Shown: positions 1 to 5,490 of the stretch, piece after piece
Layout: every line of letters starts with the position of its first letter
Numbering within the stretch: the first letter of the stretch is position 1
Source of the DNA: Chloroflexia bacterium
GTDB lineage: Bacteria; Chloroflexota; Chloroflexia; Thermomicrobiales; CFX8
Direction of reading: 5' to 3'
Assembly (NCBI GenBank): GCA_013696045.1
Contig: JACCZH010000179.1
Span: 1-8,213 of the forward strand
Length of the DNA: 8,213 nucleotides
Made by a program: the position numbers and the translations under genes
Notes under the pieces: generated by a model
What the model saw: the letters and a program-made list of their open reading frames with translations, nothing else
What the model was told of the DNA's origin: nothing
The model's database searches: none

Positions 1-214
1 GGATGTACGTCTCCGGGAACCAACGGTCTAACGATGCGCTAAGGCCGTAAAAGTGACGTTCAGTTTCGGCATCAATCGGCTCAGTCAAGAGCCATAACTC
101 AATGTAGTCACGCACAGCGCGTATCTAGACTCCTTGAGCTACTGGATCCTGCCGTACCTCGTCAGCAAGGCGAAGTCCGACATCTTGTGCAGTGACCTGT
201 TGTGAGATTGCCAT
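1..214 (-). pseudogene. Decayed small gene with in-frame amber, runs off left edge
   Basis: Reading leftward from an ATG at 214-212, the frame gives 29 codons (MAISQQVTAQDVGLRLADEV...), meets a TAG at 127-125, then stays open in the same frame for about 40 codons to the window edge (IRAVRDYIELWLLTEPIDAE...). A frame open on both sides of one stop suggests a gene broken by a nonsense mutation. The first 23 residues align without gaps to the small protein at 385-597, with 7 identities (M1, S4, Q6, A9, D11, R15, D18) and several conservative changes; the first 60 coding nucleotides are about 60% identical. The 23 nt before the start also match, so the two are a duplicated pair. Alternatively the distal part is a separate gene starting at GTG 115-113; an AAGGAG at 130-135 would serve it, but 14 nt is a long spacing. 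The product is not recognised, and a sequencing error at the TAG is possible. Confidence 0.45.
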
Positions 215-237
215 GGTTACAACCATCCTGAAAGAAG
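215..237 (-). promoter_or_regulatory. Conserved leader copy A (before the decayed ORF)
   Basis: The 23 nt directly before the ATG at 214 match the 23 nt before the ATG at 597 at 17 positions with no gap. On the minus strand the shared pattern is CTTC-n-TTCAG-n-A-n-GGTTGT, ending four bases before each start codon. Neither copy has a normally spaced Shine-Dalgarno site. Since the following coding sequence is also related, this may simply be duplicated sequence, but the leader is better conserved than the codons, which hints at a regulatory or translational role. Confidence 0.4.
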
Positions 238-384
238 TTTGAAGGATTCACCTACACAGATTCTATTACACGCGTAGCAATCGTTCGAGAAGGGGCAGAT
301 GCCGAGCAACCAAACGCTGGAACTCTGGGTATGTGTCATCTGCGCAGGGGTCAACACGTCCAGTTCCTCATAATGGTCAAGCTG

Positions 385-597
385 TCATCGCTGACTCTCA
401 AAGTGCCGCCATTCTTCGATGTTGGCGATAGCCTCGGCATCGGTCGCCGAATCGGCGGTCGTGACGATCTCGGGTAGTTCCTCCCAATAGCCAGGCAGAC
501 GGGCGAGCCAGTTGTCGGCCCAGCGTTGGATGTATTCGATGTCATCCTCGGCGCGATGGTCTGCATCATGTGCATTCGCTTGTTCTGAGGAAGTCAT
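385..597 (-). CDS. Small acidic protein of unknown function, 70 aa
   Basis: The product is a 70-residue acidic protein starting at ATG 597 and ending at TGA 387-385. I do not recognise a family. The central part (about residues 16-42) is rich in Trp, Glu, Leu and Ile (DDIEYIQRWADNWLARLPG) and probably helical; no signal peptide, membrane segment or metal motif is visible. It lies 62 nt downstream of the hicB-like gene on the same strand and may be co-transcribed with it. The main support for coding is the paralogous frame at 1-214, which shares N-terminal residues and leader. No strong ribosome site precedes the ATG. A longer overlapping minus-strand frame at 351-575 has a low-complexity, Arg/Pro/Ser-rich translation and is less credible. 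A cognate role with HicB is possible only by position; nothing in the sequence shows toxin or antitoxin activity. Confidence 0.5.
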   Translation of the reverse strand: MTSSEQANAHDADHRAEDDIEYIQRWADNWLARLPGYWEELPEIVTTADSATDAEAIANIEEWRHFESQR

Positions 598-620
598 TAT
601 AACAACCGTTCTGAACGAAG
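598..620 (-). promoter_or_regulatory. Conserved leader copy B (before the 70-aa gene)
   Basis: This is the counterpart of the leader at 215-237, offset by 383 bp, with 17 of 23 bases identical including the blocks CTTC, TTCAG and GGTTGT on the minus strand. Here the last bases read TATA directly before ATG, so a TATAAT-like string overlaps the start codon; it is too close to serve as the -10 for that ATG unless a downstream start is used. Confidence 0.4.
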
Positions 621-659
621 ATCGACGGGTGCGTGTATCGCATGTAGCTTGTCGGGACG

Positions 660-905
660 CTAGCTGACAACTGGCGCAGGGACGTCGACATCAATGGTGA
701 GAAGCTGCGGAGCAAGGGGTTCTTCCGGCACCGTTTCACCGTTGGCGGTCATTGGCTCGACGTAACCGTGGGTGACATCACGGGCATTGACAATTGCCTC
801 CTCTATTGTGTCGCCTTCAGTGACGCAACCTTCAAGAAGGGGCACAGTGACGGTGTACCCGCCATCGTCAACGTCCGGCGTAAGCAGGATTGTGTAGCGG
901 CGCAT
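660..905 (-). CDS. hicB: HicB-like antitoxin, solitary (81 aa)
   Basis: The 81-residue product has the HicB-type partial RNase H-like fold signature: an N-terminal strand with Tyr (MRRYTILLTP), then the DxDDGGYTVTVPLLEGCVTEGDTIEEAIVNARDV block (residues 11-44). In this family that block is the two-strand hairpin followed by the helix that gives the name 'HicB-like antitoxin'. HicB proteins normally neutralise HicA mRNA interferases and often carry a C-terminal DNA-binding domain; here only a short acidic tail follows, with no HTH or ribbon-helix-helix. The ATG at 905 is preceded by GGGAGG at a good distance, which decides this start over a longer frame running back into the HIT gene. It lies 28 nt after the HIT gene, probably in the same operon. 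No HicA-like ORF (small, basic, with the catalytic His) flanks it, so it is an orphan and may be a regulator or domesticated relic. Confidence 0.8.
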   Translation of the reverse strand: MRRYTILLTPDVDDGGYTVTVPLLEGCVTEGDTIEEAIVNARDVTHGYVEPMTANGETVPEEPLAPQLLTIDVDVPAPVVS

Positions 906-933
906 CACGCCTCCCTTGCGGTTGGAGAAGCAG

Positions 934-1359
934 CTATTCTGCCACTTCCTTATGCCCCAGTTCTCGCAGCGACGCGCGGATCTTCTCCGCAGCGGCGTCA
1001 AGCGCTGCAGGATCTGGATTTGGGTCAGCGTTGGCGAAGTAGAGGTCGCGGATTTCGTCGTGGACGGGGATGAGGTGGATGTGGACGTGTGGTACTTCGA
1101 GACCGGCAATGATCATACCGACTTTACGCGGGGAGAAGGCGTGCTGGAGGGCTTTGCCGATGGATTGGGAGGCGACCGCCAGGTGCTGGAGCAGATCGGG
1201 ATCGACGTCCAGCCAGTGGTCGATCTCTTCGCGGGGCACGACCATGGCGTGGCCGGGCTTGATTGGGTTGATGGTCAGGAAGGCGACGCAGAGGTCGTCT
1301 TTCCAGACAAAGCGGCCGGGTATGTCGCCGTTGATAATCTTCGTGAAGATACTTGCCAT
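934..1359 (-). CDS. HIT family (histidine triad) nucleotide-binding hydrolase, 141 aa
   Basis: This is a full-length HIT-domain protein of 141 residues. The N-terminal strand IFTKIINGDIP (4-14) and the later NPIKPGHAMVVPREEIDHW segment (31-49) are typical of Hint-like members. The catalytic histidine triad HVHIHLIP lies at residues 91-98, with the nucleophilic second-to-last His present. Family members hydrolyse nucleotide phosphoramidates or dinucleoside polyphosphates such as AppppA in the cytosol; the physiological substrate cannot be told from sequence. The C-terminal 40 residues form a charged helical tail. The start ATG at 1359 has a textbook AGGAGG (1371-1366 on the minus strand) six bases upstream. 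It is the first gene of a likely HIT-hicB-small protein transcript and diverges from the membrane protein at 1451. Confidence 0.93.
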   Translation of the reverse strand: MASIFTKIINGDIPGRFVWKDDLCVAFLTINPIKPGHAMVVPREEIDHWLDVDPDLLQHLAVASQSIGKALQHAFSPRKVGMIIAGLEVPHVHIHLIPVHDEIRDLYFANADPNPDPAALDAAAEKIRASLRELGHKEVAE

Positions 1360-1365
1360 GACACG

Positions 1366-1371
1366 CCTCCT
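1366..1371 (-). promoter_or_regulatory. Shine-Dalgarno AGGAGG of the HIT gene
   Basis: A perfect AGGAGG on the minus strand lies six bases before the ATG at 1359 and fixes the start of the HIT-family gene. Confidence 0.8.
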
Positions 1372-1390
1372 ACTTTTTTGTCAGTTGTTT

Positions 1391-1409
1391 ACAATCTGTT
1401 GGAGATTGT
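1391..1409. promoter_or_regulatory. Inverted repeat in the divergent HIT / membrane-protein promoter region
   Basis: ACAATCT (1391-1397) and AGATTGT (1403-1409) form a perfect 7-bp inverted repeat around a 5-nt spacer, 19 bp centre included, in the 91-bp gap between divergent genes. On the minus strand a weak promoter can be read across it (TTGGAA, 17 nt, TAAACA). It could be an operator for either gene. The short arms make chance possible. Confidence 0.3.
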
Positions 1410-1450
1410 TCCAATAAACCTACAAACGAACGTACAAGTGAAACTAGCAT

Positions 1451-1783
1451 ATGGCAGACGAACGAGAGCCACAATCCGAACGGTCCCGGGACGAGCGCTT
1501 TGAGGATGCGCTCGACGATCTTTTCGGGCCGGACACGAACGAGCCTGAGCCGGCACAGGTGACGAAGGCAAGCGCGCCGGTCGCACCTTCGACAGCGGCC
1601 AAGCCCCCTGCTGCCGCTGAGCCATTACCGATCCGTCCGAAGCGTTCGATAGTGCGCACGGCTGCCATTGGTTGTGGAGTGATTGTCGCGGTGTTGTTCG
1701 TTTGTCTAGCCATATTGCTTGTCATCGGCCTTGTTGCCGGTGAGGATACTGGCTCGGCTGCGCTACGCCTGGCGGCGGTCTAG
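1451..1783 (+). CDS. Small single-pass membrane protein of unknown function, 110 aa
   Basis: The 110-residue product has three parts. Residues 1-30 are charged and acidic (MADEREPQSERSRDERFEDALDDLFG), residues 31-62 are a Pro/Ala/Glu-rich linker, and residues 71-96 form one strongly hydrophobic helix (AAIGCGVIVAVLFVCLAILLVIGLVAG). Only about 14 residues follow the helix. Positive residues just before the helix (RPKRS, R69) predict the long N-terminal part inside the cell. There is no signal peptidase or lipoprotein motif. Proteins of this plan are common as uncharacterised single-TM proteins next to membrane or export genes, but I recognise no family. No clear ribosome site precedes ATG 1451. 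The gene stands alone between the divergent HIT operon and the regulator promoter at 1829, with 106 nt to the next start. Confidence 0.6.
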   Translation: MADEREPQSERSRDERFEDALDDLFGPDTNEPEPAQVTKASAPVAPSTAAKPPAAAEPLPIRPKRSIVRTAAIGCGVIVAVLFVCLAILLVIGLVAGEDTGSAALRLAAV

Positions 1784-1828
1784 GACTCGATGAAGAGGCA
1801 CGATTCTCTATTCAAATTTGTGACACAT

Positions 1829-1857
1829 TTGACAATGTCTGAAGGAGCATCCATACT
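1829..1857 (+). promoter_or_regulatory. Predicted sigma70-type promoter of the regulator-ABC exporter operon
   Basis: A perfect -35 TTGACA (1829-1834) is followed after exactly 17 nt by CATACT (1852-1857), which matches TATAAT at 4 of 6 positions. Transcription would begin near 1864, giving a leader of about 26 nt before the ATG at 1890. The -10 element lies inside the left arm of the inverted repeat at 1851-1879. Confidence 0.6.
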
Positions 1858-1879
1858 ATCGAGATATCCAATAGTATGG
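1851..1879. promoter_or_regulatory. Putative operator: perfect 9-bp inverted repeat over the -10 and ribosome site
   Basis: CCATACTAT (1851-1859) and ATAGTATGG (1871-1879) are perfect reverse complements separated by 11 nt. The left arm covers the predicted -10 and the right arm reaches into the GGAG ribosome site (1878-1881) of the regulator gene. AT-rich dyads overlapping promoters are the usual targets of ArsR-type repressors, and the first gene of this operon has an ArsR-type domain, so autorepression is the natural reading. An RNA hairpin is less likely because the predicted transcript begins after the left arm. Confidence 0.55.
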
Positions 1880-1889
1880 AGACTGACTT

Positions 1890-3002
1890 ATGGTGAGGAG
1901 ATTTCAGGCCGGGCGCATGACAACGGTCGAAGTACGGGCTGATTTGCCGCTCGCGCTGCTCACTACCCTGTCGCTGGCCACACTCTATCTCTACGATCGC
2001 GAAGGCCCGAATCAGGATATCTTTGAACTTGCGACGCGGTTAGAAGACGTTGTTGGCCGCCCGCCACCGGCGTTCAACCAGATTTTCGGCCATGGCTTTG
2101 GCCTGCGCGACAGCCTGGCCGTCTTGATCGAACCGGAGTCCGAGGCGCTTGCCGATTGGCCTGCGTTTGTTGCCTTCTTGGCGCGGCAGAATGAGCCCTG
2201 GTATCGGGCGCTGTGTGAAGCGGCGATTACAACTGGGCTCGACTTCAATGACAAACCCATTCCTTCAGGCGGGATTGATCTCCGCGACCAGGCTGCGCTC
2301 GATCGCTACGCGCGAACGTTCACACCGCTGGATTCCGGCACGACGGTTGAGGGGATCGGTCGCTTGCTCGGTGACCCAGGTGGCGCCCTGAAATCGATGG
2401 TCCTGACTGTCCTCAATGATTTCTGGAACGTCCTGGGGCCGGAGGTGGAGGATGGTCTCGATCAACGCCTGCTCGCGGCACTCGGAGACATGCGTTCTCG
2501 CCCGGTGGCGTCATCGCCGGCAAGAGCGTTTCAGCAAGTTACCGGCCGGTCCGCCCCCGCCAGCGAGCGCGAGAGATTAGAGCAGTCTGAACAGATCATC
2601 TTTCTCTTGAGTCCCGGACTGGGCGCTGAGCTCTCAATTGGTTACATCGGAAACCAGACAGTCGTTGCGTTTGAACCGGCCTCGCTGCGGGTAGATCCGA
2701 GTGAGGATGGCCTGATTGGCGCGGCGCGCGTCTTCGACGCATTGAGTAACCCGCTGCGGCTCAGGATGCTGCGACTACTCGGTCATAAGGGAGAGATGTT
2801 TGGCCTGGAGCTCGCCGAGGAGCTTGGCGCTCCGCAGGCCACGATCTCAAACCATCTGGCCGCACTCGAAGCCGCCGGCCTGGTAGGACGCCGGCCTGGA
2901 GGTCGGAGAATCTACTACAGCCTGGCGAGCGCCGGTGTCAACGCTGCCCGGGAGTTGATCGACGAATTAGGCCGGCTGAATGTTAGCGAGGAAAATCTGT
3001 GA
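1890..3002 (+). CDS. ArsR-type winged-helix transcriptional regulator with long N-terminal domain (370 aa)
   Basis: The C-terminal part (about 277-350) is an ArsR-like winged helix: ARVFDALSNPLRLRMLRLLG, then LELAEELGAPQATISNHLAALEAAGLVGRRPGGRRIYYSL, with QATISNHLAALEAAG as recognition helix and the RRIYY wing. Classic ArsR repressors are about 100-120 residues. Here some 270 residues precede the HTH and form a separate domain that I do not recognise with certainty; it resembles the long N-terminal regions of uncharacterised ArsR-family proteins of actinobacteria and Chloroflexota. The metal-binding Cys box of ArsR/SmtB (ELCVCD) is replaced by LELAEEL, so metal sensing through that site is unlikely and a small-molecule ligand for the N-terminal domain is plausible. 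The ATG at 1890 is chosen because GGAG (1878-1881) sits eight bases upstream; an in-frame ATG at 1917 is the alternative. The stop overlaps the ATPase start (GTGA, 2999-3002), implying translational coupling and control of the exporter. Confidence 0.82.
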   Translation: MVRRFQAGRMTTVEVRADLPLALLTTLSLATLYLYDREGPNQDIFELATRLEDVVGRPPPAFNQIFGHGFGLRDSLAVLIEPESEALADWPAFVAFLARQNEPWYRALCEAAITTGLDFNDKPIPSGGIDLRDQAALDRYARTFTPLDSGTTVEGIGRLLGDPGGALKSMVLTVLNDFWNVLGPEVEDGLDQRLLAALGDMRSRPVASSPARAFQQVTGRSAPASERERLEQSEQIIFLLSPGLGAELSIGYIGNQTVVAFEPASLRVDPSEDGLIGAARVFDALSNPLRLRMLRLLGHKGEMFGLELAEELGAPQATISNHLAALEAAGLVGRRPGGRRIYYSLASAGVNAARELIDELGRLNVSEENL

Positions 3003-3925
3003 GTAAACCTGCCATTCAGATCAGCGGGTTAAGGAAAACCTATGGCAAGGTCGTTGCGGTCGATGGGCTGGATCTGGAGATCGAGACCGGTGAAATTTTC
3101 GGGCTGCTTGGTCCAAACGGCGCGGGCAAGACGACCACCATTGCAACCATCCTCGGAGTCAGCCGTCCGACGGGCGGCTCGGTGACGGTCTTTGGACTCG
3201 ATTCAGTGCGCAGCGCGAGAAAGATTCGTGCTATGACCGGCTACGTCATGCAGCAGATCGCGCTGGACCGCTACCTGACTGGCCGTGAGAACTGCCGGCT
3301 GCACGGCGAGCTGTTCGGTCTCACCGGCGCGAACCGGGACCAACGGGTTGAGGAGGTGCTGGCCTGGGCGGATTTGCTGGACGCCGCTGGCCGGGTGGTC
3401 AATACCTATTCCGGCGGCATGATGCGGCGGCTGGACCTCGCGATCAGCATGTTGCACCAGCCGAGGTTAATCGTTCTGGACGAGCCGACGCTCGGACTGG
3501 ACATCGAGACGCGCCGGAAGCTCTGGGCGTTGATCGGTCGCATGAAGGCCCAGGGCGTCACGATTCTGCTCACCACCCACTACCTTGAAGAGGCCAGCCG
3601 GCTATGCGACAGGGTCGGCATCATGCACAAGGGCAAGCTGGTCGGCCTGGGACCGCCGGAGGATTTGAAGCGCGACGTTGTGGGCGAGCTGCACCAATTG
3701 CAGGTGACGCTCTCAGGTTCCATAGCTCTCGACGGCCTCAATCTGCCGGTCAGGCCGGAGCGGGAGAACGGCCATCTCGTCTTCAACGCCGCACCGGAGC
3801 GGCTCTGGGAGACGCTGGGCATCTTGCAGCACACACTGCCTGAGGAGATCCAGATGGTGAGCTACGATCAGCCGACGCTTGATGATGTCTTCCTGAAACT
3901 CACGAATTCGGAGGTGCGCGCATGA
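2999..3925 (+). CDS. ABC transporter ATP-binding protein, DrrA/CcmA type (308 aa)
   Basis: This is a complete nucleotide-binding subunit of an ABC-2 exporter. In order it shows Walker A GPNGAGKT (38-45), the Q-loop at Q85/Q86, the signature YSGGM (137-141, an accepted variant of LSGGQ), Walker B LIVLDEP (157-163), the D-loop LGLD (165-168) and the switch H194. Residues after about 225 form the C-terminal extension typical of DrrA-like daunorubicin/polyketide-resistance ATPases, ending with the usual 'QPTLDDVFLKLT' motif. It would power export by the permease encoded next. Translation begins at GTG 2999, four bases overlapping the upstream regulator stop, and ends with an ATGA overlap into the permease gene, so the three are one operon. 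The substrate is unknown; family members export drugs, antibiotics, lipids or polysaccharides. Confidence 0.93.
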   Translation: MSKPAIQISGLRKTYGKVVAVDGLDLEIETGEIFGLLGPNGAGKTTTIATILGVSRPTGGSVTVFGLDSVRSARKIRAMTGYVMQQIALDRYLTGRENCRLHGELFGLTGANRDQRVEEVLAWADLLDAAGRVVNTYSGGMMRRLDLAISMLHQPRLIVLDEPTLGLDIETRRKLWALIGRMKAQGVTILLTTHYLEEASRLCDRVGIMHKGKLVGLGPPEDLKRDVVGELHQLQVTLSGSIALDGLNLPVRPERENGHLVFNAAPERLWETLGILQHTLPEEIQMVSYDQPTLDDVFLKLTNSEVRA

Positions 3926-4704
3926 CCGCGGCTGTCGCCCGCGAGACCTCCTTCTCCCGCGCCTCGCTGGCGCTGACCAAGCGCTGGCTCTGGCGCTTGC
4001 GCCGTGAGCCGATGGGCATCATCGCCGCCCTGATCCAGCCCGCCATCTGGCTGATTCTGTTCGGCAACCTGTTCCAGAACGGTGTGGCGGGCGCCGAGGG
4101 CAACTACATCGCCTTCATGACCGCCGGCGTGGTGGTGATGACCGTCTTCAACGGCTCAATGTCCGGCGGCGTCGAGATCCTGTTCGATCGCGAGTCGAAG
4201 ATGTTCGAGCGTCTGGTGGCCGCGCCGATCCCGCCCCTGGCGGTGATGACCAGCCGCTTCGGGTTTGTGCTGGGTCTGACCGCCATTCAGTCCACGATCA
4301 TCTTTCTGGTGTCAGCCGCGCTCGGTGTTGAGACTGCGTCCGGCATCGGTGGCTACCTCTTGATCGTGCTAACCGGGATGTTGCTCGGAGTCGGGATTCT
4401 GGGGCTCTCAACGGCGCTGGCGTTCGGGCTGAGCAACCACGGCCCATTCTTCGCCATCAGCAGCTTCATCAGCCTGCCCCTGATCTTCGCCAGCAACGCC
4501 CTGGCCCCGATCGAGAACATGCCCGGCTGGCTCCAGACCGTAGCCCGGCTCAATCCCATGAGCTACGCCATCAGCAACGTCCGCGAGTTGATGCTGGAGG
4601 GCTACAACTGGCCGGTGCTCGGCACAACAGTGGCGGTGCTGCTGGCGTTCGACGCGGTGATGTTGACGATCTGCCTCTGGACGATGCGCCGGGCATTGTC
4701 GTAG
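3922..4704 (+). CDS. ABC-2 type transporter permease, DrrB-like (260 aa)
   Basis: The 260-residue product is an ABC-2 family membrane subunit. A basic N-terminal segment (about 1-28) with the conserved TKRWLWRLRREPMGIIAALIQPAIWLILF run leads into the first membrane helix. Hydrophobic stretches then follow near 30-50, 60-80, 104-132, 140-170, 175-195 and 232-256, consistent with the six-helix plan. The central motif FDRESKMFERLVAAPIPPLAVMTSRF (about 88-113) is the cytosolic coupling loop characteristic of DrrB-like permeases, and ARLNPMSYAISNVRELMLEGYNW (208-230) is the matching C-terminal family motif. With the upstream ATPase it should form a homodimeric half-transporter exporter in the cytoplasmic membrane. 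The start ATG overlaps the ATPase stop (3922-3925). The stop codon lies inside the hairpin at 4701-4729. Confidence 0.92.
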   Translation: MTAAVARETSFSRASLALTKRWLWRLRREPMGIIAALIQPAIWLILFGNLFQNGVAGAEGNYIAFMTAGVVVMTVFNGSMSGGVEILFDRESKMFERLVAAPIPPLAVMTSRFGFVLGLTAIQSTIIFLVSAALGVETASGIGGYLLIVLTGMLLGVGILGLSTALAFGLSNHGPFFAISSFISLPLIFASNALAPIENMPGWLQTVARLNPMSYAISNVRELMLEGYNWPVLGTTVAVLLAFDAVMLTICLWTMRRALS

Positions 4705-4729
4705 GGCAGGGGCCTGTCCCCTGCCCTAC
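4701..4729. terminator. Strong perfect hairpin between convergent operons (likely bidirectional terminator)
   Basis: GTAGGGCAGGGG (4701-4712) and CCCCTGCCCTAC (4718-4729) are perfect 12-bp complements around a 5-nt loop CCTGT. The hairpin begins at the last base of the permease's final codon, so it includes the TAG stop, and lies 16 nt before the tetR stop on the other strand. No U-tract follows on either side, so it is not a canonical intrinsic terminator. It may act as a bidirectional barrier or 3'-end stabiliser, or be a dispersed G-rich repeat that landed between convergent genes. Confidence 0.65.
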
Positions 4730-4745
4730 AGGCCATTCGACCCAA

Positions 4746-5405
4746 TCAACACCGCGGCGTCTTCCGTATCGGGCGGGCGCTGTCGGAGGCGATGCCGGCC
4801 CAGATGGTGTTGACGAGCTCTTCGGGGTTGATGAAGCCGACATCGTCCAGGCCGTGCCGAGAGATCAGTGCGCGGTACATCATCGTGCCGGGCAGCATGT
4901 CCAGGACAAGCTCCAGGTCGAGGTCGGTGCGCAGGTCGCCGCGCTCCTGTCCGCGCAGCAGGATCTCGGTGACGGCCTTGCGGCGCGGGAAAATGACGTT
5001 GTCCCAGTAGACTGTCATGAACTCCGGGTTGCCGATGGCCGCGCTGATAACCCGGCCGATCATTGGGCCAATAAACGAGGAGCTGGTAACACGGCGAAAA
5101 TCGTGCAGCAGGGCGATCAGATCGTCGCGGGTGTCGCCGGTGTCCGGTATGCGCACATCCTCGCTGAGCTGGCGCAGCGCTTCGGAGACCAGCGCCTTCT
5201 TGGAGGGCCAGCGCCGGTAAACTGTCGCCTTGCCGACCTGGGCCCGCGCGGCGATCGCTTCGACACTCATTGAGCCGTAGCCGATCTCGACTAGCAGCTC
5301 AATCGTGGCCTGGAGAATGGCATGATCTGCCCGTGCACTACGCGGCCTGCCCGGCCGTCTGGCTTTTTCCTCAGTGGAATCGTCTATTGCTGGTGGTTTC
5401 CGCAT
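4746..5405 (-). CDS. TetR/AcrR family transcriptional regulator (219 aa)
   Basis: Read from ATG 5405 this is 219 residues, a normal TetR length. A basic arm (KARRPGRPRSARADHAI, 14-30) precedes the TetR_N helix-turn-helix at about 27-73, with SVEAIAARAQVGKATVYRRWPSKKAL as the turn and recognition helix. The rest (about 80-219) is the variable all-helical ligand/dimer domain of the type with the FIGPMIGRVISAAIGNPEF motif. The frame extends upstream to a GTG at 5483, but that start lacks a ribosome site and adds 26 residues unlike the family; an AAAGG before ATG 5405 supports the shorter form. The gene is downstream of the MFS transporter on the same strand (85 nt gap from this start) and most likely represses that operon in the absence of a substrate drug. 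It converges on the ABC exporter operon. Confidence 0.88.
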   Translation of the reverse strand: MRKPPAIDDSTEEKARRPGRPRSARADHAILQATIELLVEIGYGSMSVEAIAARAQVGKATVYRRWPSKKALVSEALRQLSEDVRIPDTGDTRDDLIALLHDFRRVTSSSFIGPMIGRVISAAIGNPEFMTVYWDNVIFPRRKAVTEILLRGQERGDLRTDLDLELVLDMLPGTMMYRALISRHGLDDVGFINPEELVNTIWAGIASDSARPIRKTPRC

Positions 5406-5414
5406 ACCAATTTC

Positions 5415-5435
5415 AACCTTTGGCAAAGCCAGGTT
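5415..5435. promoter_or_regulatory. Inverted repeat in front of tetR
   Basis: AACC-tt-TGGC (5415-5424) pairs with GCCA-GGTT (5428-5435) around AAA, giving eight paired positions with a 2-nt bulge. On the minus strand it covers the AAAGG that would serve as tetR ribosome site, so it could either be a regulator-binding dyad or a leader hairpin that tempers tetR translation. Confidence 0.35.
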
Positions 5436-5490
5436 ATTGTGTCTAGTCCCGTTGGGCACCTTTTCGCTGCGACAGTGTAGCACGGGTTGT

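Noticed and set aside
296..344. GCAGATG ... CATCTGC inverted repeat downstream of the 70-aa gene
   Set aside because: The arms are only 7 bp with a 35-nt loop and no U-tract; this is too weak to call a terminator.
351..575. Minus-strand ORF overlapping the 70-aa gene in another frame
   Set aside because: The translation is Arg/Pro/Ser-rich and low complexity, it has no ribosome site, and the overlapping frame has a paralogue in the window.
906..1109. N-terminal extension of the hicB frame to 149 aa
   Set aside because: It runs in a shifted frame through the well-supported HIT gene, is Ser/Thr-rich noise, and the ATG at 905 has a proper ribosome site.
916..1503. Long plus-strand ORF (195 aa) over the HIT gene
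   Set aside because: It is antisense to a gene with a clear HVHIHLIP motif; the Val/Asp-rich translation is the mirror of that gene's codon bias.
4854..5273. Plus-strand ORF antisense to tetR
   Set aside because: It is a shadow of the TetR coding sequence with no domain pattern or ribosome site.
5406..5483. Longer TetR start at GTG 5483
   Set aside because: No Shine-Dalgarno site precedes it; the added residues are unlike TetR N-termini and would swallow the dyad at 5415-5435.
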